The notes beneath the pieces were generated by a model. It searched no databases. It had not been told where the DNA came from and saw only the letters and a program-made list of their open reading frames with translations. Below are positions 10,352-21,854 of a stretch of 64,000 nt of DNA, piece after piece. The position numbers were made by a program, and so were the translations under genes. The first letter of the stretch is position 1. Every line of letters begins with the position of its first letter. This stretch comes from Dryocosmus kuriphilus (taxonomy: Eukaryota > Arthropoda > Insecta > Hymenoptera > Cynipidae), in assembly GCA_038277395.1 (NCBI GenBank), contig CM076192.1:194125647-194189646 (forward strand), written 5' to 3'.

Positions 10352-13300
10352 CTAATTTTTGACAAGCATGTCCAAAAGGTCATAGTCATTGCCTGTGAGT
10401 ATATCTTCATCGCCGTCAGTAGCGTCAACGTGCATTGCATTCTTTAGTCGGTAGTGTCCCCACGCAAGTGTGTCTGTGTTGTTGGCGAGTAAGCATCGCT
10501 TATCATCATGGGGACTCAGTGCAATTTTTGATTGTGTAATATTCTCGACATTGTGCAGTCTTGATCTGATGACATACTGGGTTCAGCTTTGAACTGACAA
10601 ATTTCTAAAGCATTCCGTGTAGTCGTCGAAAGTGATTGCTTTGCCTATAATGCCTTCTTTCACGCCTTTGGCTTTTTTGACAAAGTCTTTGCCGTTTACA
10701 CGGATGCTGTAAATTTTATTCCGCAGGCCAACAAACTCAGTGATGGGTAGTCGGAGGTAACAAACTTGTCAATGTCGTCTTTCATGTCAGCGTAAATACC
10801 ATTACATTTTACTACGTAAATAAGAATGTCAGTGTCAGTCTATAGTAGTTTGCATTTGTCACCGTATTTTTTAATCACGTAGTCGTAGCGAAAGTCTTAC
10901 ATTAGGATTTCGGAGATATCCAGCACAGCAAGCCCTACATATATCGGCTTTATAAAACAAAACTTCAGTTCTTCTCAATTCAATCGCAACGAGACTTTAA
11001 CTGAAGATTGCTCGGCTGTGAAAGCTTGGTCGGGCTATGAGGACTTCTGCTTCATACCTACTCTCCCACTTTGCCACGAGTTTCACATCAACGTATTTTC
11101 GTACGCTCTCCGTTGTCTTTTCGTAAAATGCATTATTCATGAGTTTGAAGAGATTCTTTTGAAACTCGTTTTTAGCGTTAGTTCTCAAAGCAGTATTAAA
11201 ATCAATGTAACTTTTCAACCATGTAGATTGATGGAATTTCAAGACTCTATGAATTTTGATAAGTTTCAATCCATGGGCTAATGCATTTTTCAGAGCACGA
11301 TACTGGAGAACGTACTTTCGTTTTGGCAGGAAGGTAGCTAGGAGCCTCCCTTGGCTGGATCCCGTTGGACTCGAGCATTCTGGGTAAAACGGCAAGTCAT
11401 TGTGCTTGTCATGAAGTTCCGCGGGATAGTCCAAATCCACCGTAATGGAGGGCTGTTCCATTGCCCAACCTTACAGGTTATTTGCATCTAAATTTTCAAT
11501 GAAGATGGTCTCCCATCTTTCTTGAACGCCGGCATGTATTTGTTATTGGCAATGGCGTAACGGTTGGGGCATTGACTTACTCCACCCCTTTTGCCTTGCT
11601 CAATCATCAACAGCATATCGACATCGGTGAGGAGTTCTAATCTTACCTTTGAATATTTGAGCATGGCATCCCATGTCAAGCCAGGAGTGGTGTAGTAGTG
11701 TGCTGGATCCAAATCGTAAGCCTCGAGACACTGTTCTCGGAAACTTTCGAAAATGTCAGCCAAAAGTAGAACGTCAGTTTTCATGTACAGGCTGACGTAC
11801 TGGCCGAGTGTCTTGATGCTAAATGCACACCATACCTGTTGTGCATGTGCACAATCTTCATCCGATATTGCCGAATCATTCAGTGTGCTGTAAAATTTTT
11901 CTTTTGTTAGAAGCTCGGTTTCATTGAGTCTGTCCCTCGAGTCCAGGTATTCATAGGGCGGAACACCCTTCCTCGTGAGAAGCTCAACCTTCTTCCTCTC
12001 AACACCAGCAAACACTGCCCTGACAATTTTATGCTGAGTGAGGTATGGCGCTAACTTCTCCAGGGAAGAGTTCATGAATCTAAATGAATCGATGAGTCTA
12101 GATTTTATCTGAGTTTCCCGAACGTACTTTGTGAAGGAAATGTACTTTTCCTTATTGAGCGCAAGAATTTTAACTTTTCCCTCAAATTGTGTGGCAATGT
12201 CACGAATGATAAAGCAAGCGTCACACCCACACAGATTATGAAACACAACAGGTACGGTGTTTGAGTCCTGATATGCCAAGTTGCAATGCTCATGCGCAGG
12301 ACCACGGTACTTACCTGTCAGTTGACAATGATCATGCACCTTCTTCATTGGAGGACGTAATACCTTCTGGAAAATGTGATAAGCTTTGGCATCTATAAAG
12401 GCTTCCTGCTACTCAAAAGTTATTTTTTCCATTGGTACTGGAGATGCCAAAATATTGTCACATTTCTGGGCAATTTTGTGCAGCTGCTTAGCAAACCACT
12501 TTGCCGACTCGACATTGTCCGGACATGACACGTAAAAGGACAGTGTTTCATCATAACTGCACATAAACATGTATCCAATATTGAAGACCTCATGTCTTTC
12601 AAAGACCTCAGTATTCGAGGTTCTTTCTGCTCCTTCATCATCATTTACGGGTATCAAAAGGGACTCACAATCCACTTATATGATGAAAGGAGCTCGCTCT
12701 CGGTTCTTAAAGTTCTTAAACTCAACAATGTTCCTCCCGGGTTATGGAAACATCACTCTGCTGTCATTAAGTTTCACACAATCTTCAGTGTGGGCTTCCA
12801 GTTTTTCTATACTCGCAAAGTAGTGCAAGCACCGGTCACAGATATATTTTCTTATTTTTTTTTTCAGACAGTTGTCTAGAGACCAATCTCCATAGGTCCT
12901 TAATCCAAACGTAGTGAAAATTTAAGGTTCTTGGTTCTTCTTCTTCTTCACCTTCACCATCCACACAAACATAATCTTCCTAGCCACGAAGAAGATTTGT
13001 GTGCGTGTCTCTTTCACTGTTCACTTTTCTTAGTAAGGCCGTAGACATTCACAGAGATTTGGTACTTCTCCTCGAATTTTATCACATGCTTGAGCGCAAC
13101 TGGAAAACTGATGTCGGAAAAATCCAGTTCAACCTTGTATTGTTTATAGCTGGATACACGTTTAGCATTATCATTCTTGTTAGGTGGGTGTAAGACTGAG
13201 AGTATTGCCCACTTGAAGCACTCGCTGTCATAGTCGTTTTGTATTTTCACACAAGCTTTCTTATCCTTGATCAATGGTGGAAGATCAACGTATGAAACTG

Positions 13301-13990
13301 CCTTCATTGGAATCAACTTGCTGATGTAGATGGAAGGTTTTATTATGGAGTGAAAGATCCGCCCAGAGTCTTTCTCCTCAAATTCCTCCATTCCTTTGAG
13401 GACCGGTACCTAACATAAGTTTCAAACCATAATTTTAAATCAGTCGTATAATACAAGGCTACGTTCTTTGATTTAAAACACTTGTTATCGGGCTTGTCTT
13501 TGCCAATTTTTTTATAATAGGCAAGAAGCACAGTGTTTATCATTAGCGATTTATGATGTCGTATGTCCTTGCTCACATGTGAAATAAATAGACGTTGCGC
13601 ATCGTCTAAGAATGCAAGAACGTCCTTGTGTACTACATTTGCCACTACACAAGTTTTAATGCGATCATTGAACGCTTTTTCGACATCCAGCCATTTGACT
13701 CGACTATGGATATCATCTGGTTTTCCTCCTCCTCCTCCCCTCTTTTTATCTAATACATCAAAGCGTACCTCCAAGCACGCGAGCTTCTCAGTTATATTTA
13801 GTCATTTTTGTTTTTCACCTAAAGCCTTCGGTGGTGTTTTTCTTCCCTCTTTCAGCGCTCGTTTTTCCATTTGCTCACTTTGTCGATAGGTGAGCATCCA
13901 GTCGATTCCATCAAGCTCAACGCATCCTCTATATCTGGAACAGGCTTTATATACTCGTCGAGTATCATTTTGACGTAATTTTTTATTCAC
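10352..13990 (-). pseudogene. Polinton/Maverick type-B DNA polymerase, copy 2
   Basis: Same gene as 1-2727 but extending further 5'. The N-terminal part lies at 13343-13990 (a basic, coiled-looking segment followed by VEKAFNDRIKT and HKSLMINTVLLAYY blocks), and the exonuclease and palm follow at 12675-10352. The exonuclease and palm motifs are at mirrored positions, and the 11488-12348 stretch is longer open than in copy 1. It shares with copy 1 the stops after TTTGAG (12409), before DANNLYGW (11488) and after the FHSRAIFS block (10997), so these predate the duplication. The stop found in copy 1 at 1304 is absent here. A TATA/initiator pair lies at 14527-14560, about 540 bases upstream. The start chosen is the first Met of the N-terminal open segment (13990), which is uncertain. 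Confidence 0.88.
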
Positions 13991-14124
13991 AGATAAAAAA
14001 TATTAGTCAAAAAAGAACTGCACTGGAGATTTTCTTAATAGTAAAGTCACTATCAATAATGTCTTTAAAGTCACCATATATAAGAGTCTATAACACAAAC
14101 TGTACTTCTGGTTTCTTTCAACAG

Positions 14125-14450
14125 TCCATAAGAAACTGCAGTTATGCACTTTTCACTTTATCTTTAAATGCAATATCCTTATTTCACCGCTCACTATTCT
14201 TCCTTTCAAAGTCCATAATACTAGTAAAGTCCATGACACAACCTGCACTTCTGGTCCATAAGAAACTGCAGTTATGCACTTTTCACTTTGTCTTTAAATG
14301 CAATATCCTTACTTCATCAATCACTAATCTTCCTTTTAAAGTCCATAATAATAGCAAATTCCATAACACAAATTGCACTTGTGGTCCATAAGAAACTGCA
14401 GTTACGCACTTTTCGCTTTGTCTTTAGATGCACCATCCTTATTTCACCAG
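14125..14450. repeat. 130-bp tandem repeat between polymerase and its promoter
   Basis: TCCATAAGAAACTGCAGTTA recurs at 14125, 14255 and 14385, an exact 130-bp period with the third unit partial. A GCACTGGAGAT block brackets it (about 14020 and 14473). It lies within the inferred 5' leader of polymerase copy 2. Confidence 0.9.
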
Positions 14451-14526
14451 TCAATAGTAAAGTTCACAAAAAGCTGCACTGGAGATATTCTTCGCTCAAT
14501 GTGACACACTTGACAGACAACGCTTA

Positions 14527-14560
14527 ACTGACGGCACTCCACTCTACTCGCACTTTTATA
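14527..14560 (-). promoter_or_regulatory. TATA box and initiator for the polymerase side
   Basis: Minus-strand TATAAAA starts at 14560 and an arthropod-type TCAGT initiator has its A at 14529, 31 bases downstream. This is the spacing of a standard insect core promoter. Confidence 0.75.
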
Positions 14561-14584
14561 GACCACCTCTCCCCCACCAGATGC

Positions 14585-14934
14585 TTCGAGAATGCGTTGC
14601 ATCATCTTGCGCAACGTTGTGCAATCTAACCTTCTGAAACATTCTGGCGGGAAAAATCGTTGCACCATATTGCGCAACGTAGTGCAACCTAACCTTCTGG
14701 AACATTCTGGCGGGAAAAATCATTGCATCATATTGCGCAACATTGCACCATCTGTTTAAAACTTGTCGAAACTTGTAGAAACGTGCATCGTCTTGTTTAA
14801 ACGTGTCGAACCTTGTCGAAACCTGCATCATCTTGTTGATTCTAGAACATTCTGGCGCGAAAACTCGTTGCATCATATTGCGTCATCTTGTCGAAACTTG
14901 TCGAAATATGTCGAGCTTCTAGAACATTCTCGAA
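14585..14934. promoter_or_regulatory. Cluster of heat-shock-element-like sites between divergent promoters
   Basis: The heat-shock factor site is alternating nGAAn/nTTCn pentamers. Four alternating units occur at 14917-14934 (TTCTAGAACATTCTCGAA). Three occur at 14695-14707 and at 14840-14852 (TTC-nn-GAA-nn-TTC), and the same with one mismatch at 14632-14644. Two occur at 14585-14592. The four-unit site ends 26 bases before the plus-strand TATA; the two-unit site starts 25 bases beyond the minus-strand TATA. Two sites fall inside a repeated unit of about 63 bases. Binding is inferred, not shown. Confidence 0.65.
14600..14760. repeat. 63-bp tandem repeat in the divergent promoter region
   Basis: The block AACCTTCTGGAACATTCTGG plus CGGGAAAAATCGTTGCACCA recurs with a period of about 63 bases (14629 and 14692); a diverged copy is near 14836. 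Each carries a heat-shock-like site. Confidence 0.75.
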
Positions 14935-14959
14935 TGTAGGTAGAGAGGGAGTACTATTC

Positions 14960-14993
14960 TATAAAAGCGGCATCTAATTGCAGAGGCTTCAGT
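14960..14993 (+). promoter_or_regulatory. TATA box and initiator for the short Polinton gene
   Basis: TATAAAA at 14960-14966 and TCAGT at 14989-14993 with its A at 14991, again exactly 31 bases apart. It points away from the polymerase promoter, giving a divergent pair. Confidence 0.75.
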
Positions 14994-15036
14994 CTGTCAT
15001 TGAACATACAGAGTGTAACGTCTACTCACAATTAAT

Positions 15037-15369
15037 TACCCAGAAAAGGAGATCGATCTCAGTTGTATTAACAAAGTTGGCCGTTTGGAAGGTTTCTTAC
15101 CAGTGATATCATTATCTGACCTGATAGTGAAGAAAAAGTATGCTGTTACCAAAATCATCAAACTTTAAACGAAATATGGCACAAGATTCGTGGCAAAGTT
15201 GGAGAATGAGATCGCAGTCTGCTTGCCGAGCAGAATAAGTAAGATTTTTGAGGATCCAGCCTCTATGGATACGTTCGAGAAGATGAAAGTAGCGGTCCAG
15301 GCTAAGAAACTTTCTTTCAACTTCTTTGGTGGGAAATACAATCTTTTTGAATTTGATTATGTTGAATGA
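15037..15369 (+). pseudogene. Short conserved Polinton-associated protein, broken by one stop
   Basis: About 95 codons read LEGFLPVISLSDL, YAVTKIIKL, stop, TKYGTRFVAKL, VCLPSRISKIFED, LSFNFFGGKYNLFEF and then TGA at 15367. I recognise the pattern (a LSDL start, a charged middle and a final GGKYN-x-FEF) as a small protein that accompanies arthropod Polintons. Its role is unknown to me. No in-frame ATG follows the stop at 15034, so the true start is lost or in a leader exon. It lies 45 bases downstream of the initiator at 14991 and is followed by AATAAA at 15404. The single internal TAA is near 15166. Confidence 0.65.
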
Positions 15370-15403
15370 AAGAGCTTTGTATTGAGGAAGCTTGTGTGTG
15401 AAT

Positions 15404-15409
15404 AATAAA
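15404..15409 (+). terminator. Polyadenylation signal AATAAA
   Basis: Canonical AATAAA 35 bases after the stop of the short Polinton gene. Confidence 0.6.
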
Positions 15410-15659
15410 TTATAACATTCACAGAGAAACTGCCTGCGTGTACTTTTTACCTAATTTTAGCTTATAGATAAGAAAAGTGTGTCTGACGTTTTTTACCTTA
15501 ATTTATGGATAAGAGAGAAAATGCGTTTCTTTCCGCTTTGCACAAATTTCAACGATAGATTTTGAGCACATCGATGGTTTGAATTTCTACGTTGAAACAC
15601 CGATGGGATACTGTTAACTTTATTCCGCTTTGCATTACCTTAATTTACTTAGTTTTAAT

Positions 15660-16390
15660 TTATGGATAAGTTGTACATTTTCTGCTTGATTCCTTCAAAC
15701 AACAACAACAACGGTGGATTTCAAACACTGCGATGGATAGAAATTTTACAGGTAAGTATTTTATTAACTCTTTACCTTCATGTCGAAAAATTGCATATTG
15801 AAACTTGTCGATCCTTGTTGAAACTTGTCGAGTTCTCGGCATTCCCCATAATACGTCACCTAAAGTATGCGTAGGAGGGAGACGTAAATTCCATTACATA
15901 ACCTTGACTGCATTTCTACTTGCTTATGGGTTAGAGATAAGGACTAGGGTGGTGATTTCGTGTCTCTAGCTATTGCGTACTAAAAGAAGCTTAGCACGGA
16001 CATGAACCACGTCAATTCTCGAGGTATATAGTCTGGAAAAGAATCCTTACTTATCGACTAACGTTAAATATCTTATTTCACGCGTGACAGATTCCTGCCT
16101 TACCGGATGATGGTAAAAAACTGCCACAGATTCCAGGCTTACCGGCTGATGGTAACAAACTGCCCCAGATTTCGGCCTTACCGACTGACTGTAACAAACT
16201 GCCATGTTTCTGATGGATCTAGAAATCCTACCTTACCGACCGAGGGTAATACTGAATGTCGATGCTTAGCATGGACACACACCACTGAGGGAATAGTGGC
16301 GACATCTGTCGGCGGCAGTGCGAGGCTTGTGCTGCCGCAGAAGCCCGTTGTTATACTAGTAAAATCATATGGAATTCAACTGGCTCTCAA
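15660..16390 (+). repeat. Repeat A, left copy, with an Asn-rich mini-ORF and strong splice donor
   Basis: The same block occurs at 47848-48470 (+) and inverted at 59340-60058. It opens with ATGGATAAG, a frame encoding MDKLY followed by PSNNNNN, and 90 bases later reaches the consensus 5' splice site CAG|GTAAGTAT (junction at 15751/15752). A 37-bp tandem repeat with TTACCGGATGATGGTAA-like units fills 16090-16250. It lies just beyond the Polinton genes here and in the third Polinton, so it may be part of the element's end. I cannot identify the encoded peptide. Confidence 0.65.
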
Positions 16391-17095
16391 AAGTTAAGAA
16401 TTTAGAAGGTGCTTGTAACAAATTTTTCTCTTTTACTAATTAGATCTTTATACATAACAGAGAAATTTAAAAAGTAATGAAAATAACTTTAAGTCTTCTT
16501 TAACTGAATGTTTCGTACAATCTTTCAAAAATATTGTATTCTTTAATAATTGTGATTCTCTAACGGATATGTGTAATAAATCTAGCATGTACAAATAATT
16601 TCAAAGTCTGAGTACAAATATGTTCATACTTCACACTATTTTTTTTAAAAAGTAAATAAGGCATCGATATCAGACAAGAGTAGTAAGAGACAGAAGATAT
16701 ATTGTAGTCATTTATCACGGCGAAACATTCCAAAAAAAATTGGTCTGCGTTATTTTATCAACGTTTCAGTTTTAGAAAAATTAACATCTCTACTAGTATG
16801 ACATTTCTGACGTTTTTTATGTCTCGCTCACTTTAAATGTAAGTTCAAAAGATTATTATAATCTAATTTATAGCAAATATTACATACATATTTTCTCAAA
16901 CATTATTACTTGAAAGCTTCCATTTCCAATTGTTCATTCCTTAACGTAATCATCAAGATTTTCCATACGGCACAAGAAAAAAAGTTGAGAAAATATTATT
17001 AAATTTTTAACGATTTAACATGAAATTTGTGTTATCTGAAACTTCAATATCGTAACAAACACAAATTAAAGCCTCAAAAATTAAATCAGACTTCA
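16391..17095. other. AT-rich non-coding sequence
   Basis: No coding potential or RNA gene seen. Present inverted at about 58600-59350. Confidence 0.6.
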
Positions 17096-19940
17096 TGTTC
17101 CAAAAATGTTAAAGGATTTTAAGGGTTTTTAGGAGCTTTAAGGAATGTTGTGGGATTTGAAGGGACTTTAAGAGATTCTAAGGGATAAAAGGGGTTTTAG
17201 GGGGTTTAAAGTTGTTTTAAGAGTTTGTTGAAACGTTTTAGATATTACAAGGGTCTGAAGTGCTTTAAAGGGGTTTAAGGGTTTTAAGTGCTTTAAAGTG
17301 TTTAGAAATTTTTAGGATTTAAGAGTATTAACTTCTTGAAGGGATTAAGGGATTTTAAAAGAATGTAAGGAATTTAAGAAGTTTTAGGAGATTTTAAGGG
17401 TCTTAAGAAACTTAAAGGATCTTAAGAGGTTTTAAACTATTATAAGTGTTTTAGTGGTTTAAGGTATTAAAATTATTTTAGGATTTTCAAGCTTTTTAAA
17501 GGATTCTAAGGGTTTAAAGGGTTTTATGGGGGTGTATAGTTTTTACGGGATTTAGGGATTTTAACGATTTTAGGCGTTCTAGCGTTTTAAGTAATTAAAG
17601 GCTTTGCAGGAATCTAAGTAATCTTAATGGATTTTAAAGGTTTTAAGAGATTTAACATGTTTCTAGCATTTATAGAGAATTAAAAAATGTAATGAATTTT
17701 CAGAGATTTTAATGGCTTTTAAGAGTTTTTAGGTGATTTTATGTATTCCTATGGGATTTCAAATGTATTTAAGGGTTTTTAAGGGTTTTAAGAAATTGCA
17801 GTGAGGTTTAGGGGGCCATTAAAGGACTTTAAGAGAATTAAGGGCCTTTATGGGTTTTAAGAAATTCAAAGGGATTTTAAGGGCTTTGAAAGGATGCAAG
17901 GCAATTAACTGATTTTAAGGGCCTTAAATAACTTAAAAGGCTTCAAGAGATTTTAATAGTTTAATGTATTTAAATGGTTTACGAGTCTTAAGGCATTTAG
18001 GGGCTTTTTTTAATTTTATATGTTTGAAGGTCTTAAAGGAATAATCGACTTGAAGGGATTTGACGAAAATAAGGAGCTAACGTAACTTTTTTGTATTTTA
18101 AAGGTTTTAAGAAATTTTAAGGGACATAAAGGTTTAATAGTTTTTATGACGTTTTGAAGAAATTGTAGCGTTTTAAAGGATTTTCAAGGATTAGCCTATT
18201 TCATGGGATTTAAAGGGTTTATGGGGATTGAAGGAATTTGAATTGTTTTAGTATTTTATAAACTTAAGGGACCTAAGATATTTATAAGGATCCTTAGAAG
18301 TTTTAGGGAATTTTAGAGTTTTAACGTATTTTGGACATTTGAACGTATTTTAGTATTTTAAAGGTTTAAGGGTTTCATTTTTTTAAAAAGTATTTTCAGT
18401 GTCTTAAGTATTTTTATGGGCTTACGGGATTTACATATGTTTGAGAGTTTTAATGTTTGATTGAATTTGACGGGTTTGAATATTTTGAAGGGACTTTAAT
18501 AGTTTTCGGATATTAAGATTCTGTGAGGTATTTAGTGTGATTCAAGATTGTAATAATTTTAAACCGGTAGCTTAAAGATTAAGTCAGAATTCGCAGACTC
18601 AAAACCTTTTGTGAAATAAGGAATTTTAACGGTTCAATATGTTTACGAAATTTTAAGGATATTAAGGGATTTTAATTATGTTTAAGAGAATTTCCGGCTT
18701 TTAAGGGATTTCAGGGATTTTAAGATGTTTTAAGGGGGCTTAGGTTCTTTTTAAATACTTTGGAAGGATTAAGAGTCTTTAAGAGTTGTAAGGAATTTTA
18801 TTCATTTTACGGGATTTTAATGGTTTTAATGGCTTTAAGAGATGTTAATTGATTCCAAATTGTATCAAATTAAAGGCAGTGGCTTTAAAAATTAAATGAA
18901 AATTTACAGACTCAAAAATTGTGACGAAAATGAAGGTATTTTCATGGTTTAATGGATTGAGTGGTGCTTAAGAGTTTTTCAATGTTAATAATTGATTTTA
19001 AGGGCTTTAAGATGTTAGAAGGAATTTTAAGGTATTTCAAGTACTTTAAGGACTTTTAAATTGTTTCAAGAATTTTTTTAGAATTTGAAGGCTTTTAAAA
19101 GTTTTAAGATTTTTATGGGATATTATGGGCTTTAAGAATTTAAAGGGATTTAAAGTATTTGAATTACTTTAGGTGTTTTAATCATTTTGATGTGTTTTTC
19201 GATATTTGAAGGGTCTTTTATAGTTTGAGGATTCACAGTTCTTTCGTAGTTAGAAGGCATTTAGGGATTTTTATATTTTAAGGGTTATACATCCTTGCGG
19301 GATCAATTAGTCTTAAGGGATTTAAAAAATTTAGGTGATTTTTAAGGGATTTAAAGGATTCAGGGAGAATTTTACGCATTTTAAGGGATTTTAAGGATTA
19401 ATATATTCCAAGGGATGTATGGAGTATAAAGGGTTAAAGAGATTCAATAGTTTTAATATCTTGAGGATTTTAAATAAAATTTAAGGGTTTCAAGGGATTT
19501 AAAGAGATTTAAAGAAAATTGAGTGCGTAGGTTTAAGGATGAGTGAATGGACCAGAAAGGATTCAAGGGATTTTCAGGGATTAATTAACTATTATGGGAC
19601 CTTGAGAGGCTTAAGTGATTGAAGAGGATTATTGAGTTGCTCCATGAGCTTAATGGATTTTCAGTGTATTTAAGGCATTTGGTAAGTATTCTTGAGAGTT
19701 TTAGGGTACGTAGAAAGTTATCAAGGTAGTTTAAATGTATTCTTAAAGGATTAAAAAGGATTTTCTTAAGGCTTTCAGAGATTTAGCGGGGTCTAGGGGA
19801 CATGGATTTTCATTGCTGTAAATAATTTACGGGATTTTAAGTATTTTAGTGTATTTTAAGGGAGTTTTATTGGGATTTAAGAAAGCTTTAAACTGTGTCT
19901 AAGGTGTTTTAATGGCGTCCAAGGGATTTTAAAGCATCAA
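17096..19940. repeat. TTTTAAGGG-type degenerate simple-repeat block
   Basis: Nearly 3 kb of loosely periodic (about 11-13 bp) TTTTAAGGG, GGATTTTAA and TTTAAGG units with strong strand asymmetry: G and T on this strand, almost no C. The complement is at 55690-58590. A longer non-repeat insert (AAACCGGTAGCTTAAAGATT and flanks) occurs at 18540-18620 and, related, at 18870-18930. Confidence 0.85.
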
Positions 19941-20385
19941 CCTGGATTCAACCAAGAAAGAGCGATTTTAAATAAAAAGTTCCTATAAAAGAATTAATGT
20001 GTATAAAATTGGCTACTAAAACTCGAAGAAAATCAATGTCTCATCTCCAAATGTTTTGGCTAAACTCTCCAAAACGCGCGATACCTCGGGATTGCTTTGA
20101 AACTTGGTATATTCATTGATGATAATTTGAGCTGTGCAGATTACGAATGTTGATCATAAAAATGTGCGCATATGACACCTTAAAAGCCAGAAATTAAAAA
20201 AACTAGAAACTTTCATCTAAGTTTTGGCGCTTATTCCAGTAAATACCTAAAATTGCACAAAAATATTCTCAGACCAAAGTTGCAGTACTTCTAGAAAGTA
20301 TATATTTTATGTTTAGCAAATTTTGCCCCCACGACGCGAAGAATTTCGAGGAAATTAGGACATTGAATATGCGTGTAGGTGCATG
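19941..20385. other. Non-repetitive stretch between the two repeat blocks
   Basis: No gene seen. Mirrored at about 55250-55690. Contains CCAAATGTTTTGGCTAAACT near 20046. Confidence 0.5.
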
Positions 20386-21150
20386 TGAGGTGGAAATGCA
20401 CCCCTGCCACTGGTCACAGAAGTACTTTCAGTCGTACCCCTACCCTTTCTTCCAATGTTCCGCTAGAAGCAGGAACACACCCAGGATGACTGGTCACAAA
20501 AATGATTCCAGACACACTACTACCGCCTTCCAATATTTTGCGTGGGTCGAGAAGACCCATCTTTGAGACTGACACAGAAATGATTTCAACCACCGTCTAT
20601 GATCTTTTCAAGTGGTTTTTCCGTCCGCGGGGGATGGTTACTTCTCCATGACCGTTACACAGAAAATATTTTTCAGTCACACCCTAACAATTTTGCAATG
20701 CTTTGCGGTGGGCATCCCAGACGGTCTAATAATTCTTTCAGCCACACCACTACCCTACCAGTTTCCATTGTTTTGGGGTGGGGGGTGCCCTCTTAGTGGT
20801 CACAAAACTACCTTCAGTCATACAACTACCTCTTCCCATTGTATTCCGAGGACGGGAAGGTAACAATGTGATTGGTACCAAAAACGCATTTAGTCACACA
20901 TCTAGCCTTTCCCAAAGTTTCTGGTGGGACGGAAAGACAACAATGTGACTGGACACAGAAATACTTTCATTCATACCCCTACAACTTTCCAGTGTTTTTC
21001 GTGGGACGGGAATTCACATGTGTGACTTGACACAAAAATATATTCAGTCACACACTTACCCCTTTCCAATGTCTTGCGGCGATCGGGAACGCACCCCTGT
21101 GACTGACCATAGAAATATATTCAGTCAGGCCCCTACGCCTTTCCAATGAC
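20386..21150. repeat. 70-75-bp satellite, left array
   Basis: About ten units built on CCTTTCCAATGTTTTGCG, then a GGACGGGAACGCACCC-like segment, then GTGACTGGTCACAGAAATA and TTTCAGTCACACCCCTA. The unit contains a near-palindrome, GTGACTGGTCAC. The same family is at 23880-24070, 51170-52215 and 54500-55245 (the last two in the opposite sense). Confidence 0.9.
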
Positions 21151-21731
21151 AGAAATATTTAAGAGTTTCGTTTGTCCTAAAATATTATCATCTCAGATGG
21201 TACCTTTAGATACTAAGCTGAATGGTTTAAGCCAATAAAATTCCACTTTTAACCTATTTTGTTAGGAATTAGTTACCATTCGTTAAAATGAAATATATAA
21301 TTTTCTCAAAAAGAGTTCCAAAGTTTTTTTTTTTTTTTGATTCAAAATGATCGTGAGACATGCTTTCTGGTTCTGGTTCTTGGCTCAAGTCAGTCTAGAT
21401 CGATCGTGGTTTTTAATATAACTATTGATACATGCGTTGCTTTACATTAACTTTATACCCAAAAAATGTTAACCCACTAACGTCAAAGTAATCTCTTAAA
21501 ATAAACAGCGCATTTTCATTACCAAATTGTGTGTCCAGGGATCTGAACGATTAGACCTGAATATTCTACTGGACATTAATGGTGAACCAATAAGGGCCGC
21601 ACTAGAACATCTTCGCAAGTAGATAGGCTGGGCGAATTCGAATTAATTGTTCAGCTCAGATATGCAAAAATAATTCAAAGTCTTTCCTACGTATTTGTCA
21701 GATATCCAACTATATACAGATTTTGGTTATT

Positions 21732-21854
21732 TTATTCAAATAAATCCCCATCCTCCTCCTTCTCCTCCTCTTGATCCTCCACCTCAGTTGAACCAATCGT
21801 AGAAGTGGTCTTACTCGAAACAAACTGATTCCCTTTCTCATGGCATAATATACT
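21732..21854 (-). CDS. Candidate Glu-rich terminal exon (copy in left arm)
   Basis: Mirror of 53790-53912. Its 41 codons start after a TTTTTAG acceptor, include HEKGNQFVSS and an acidic VEDQEEEKEED run, and end in TAA. Unrecognised. It may be a terminal exon of a repeated gene or chance coding in a repeat; conservation in three places is the only support. Confidence 0.3.
   Translation of the reverse strand, partial: SILCHEKGNQFVSSKTTSTIGSTEVEDQEEEKEEDGDLFE

Noticed and set aside
1..14000. Palindrome as a simple missing-adapter sequencing chimera
   Set aside because: The arms differ in many substitutions, repeat copy number and a 4.6-kb insertion, which a read artefact would not produce.
17096..19940. 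TTAAGGG-rich block as interstitial telomere
   Set aside because: The units are irregular TTTTAAGGG/GGATTTTAA of varying length, not tandem TTAGG or TTAGGG.
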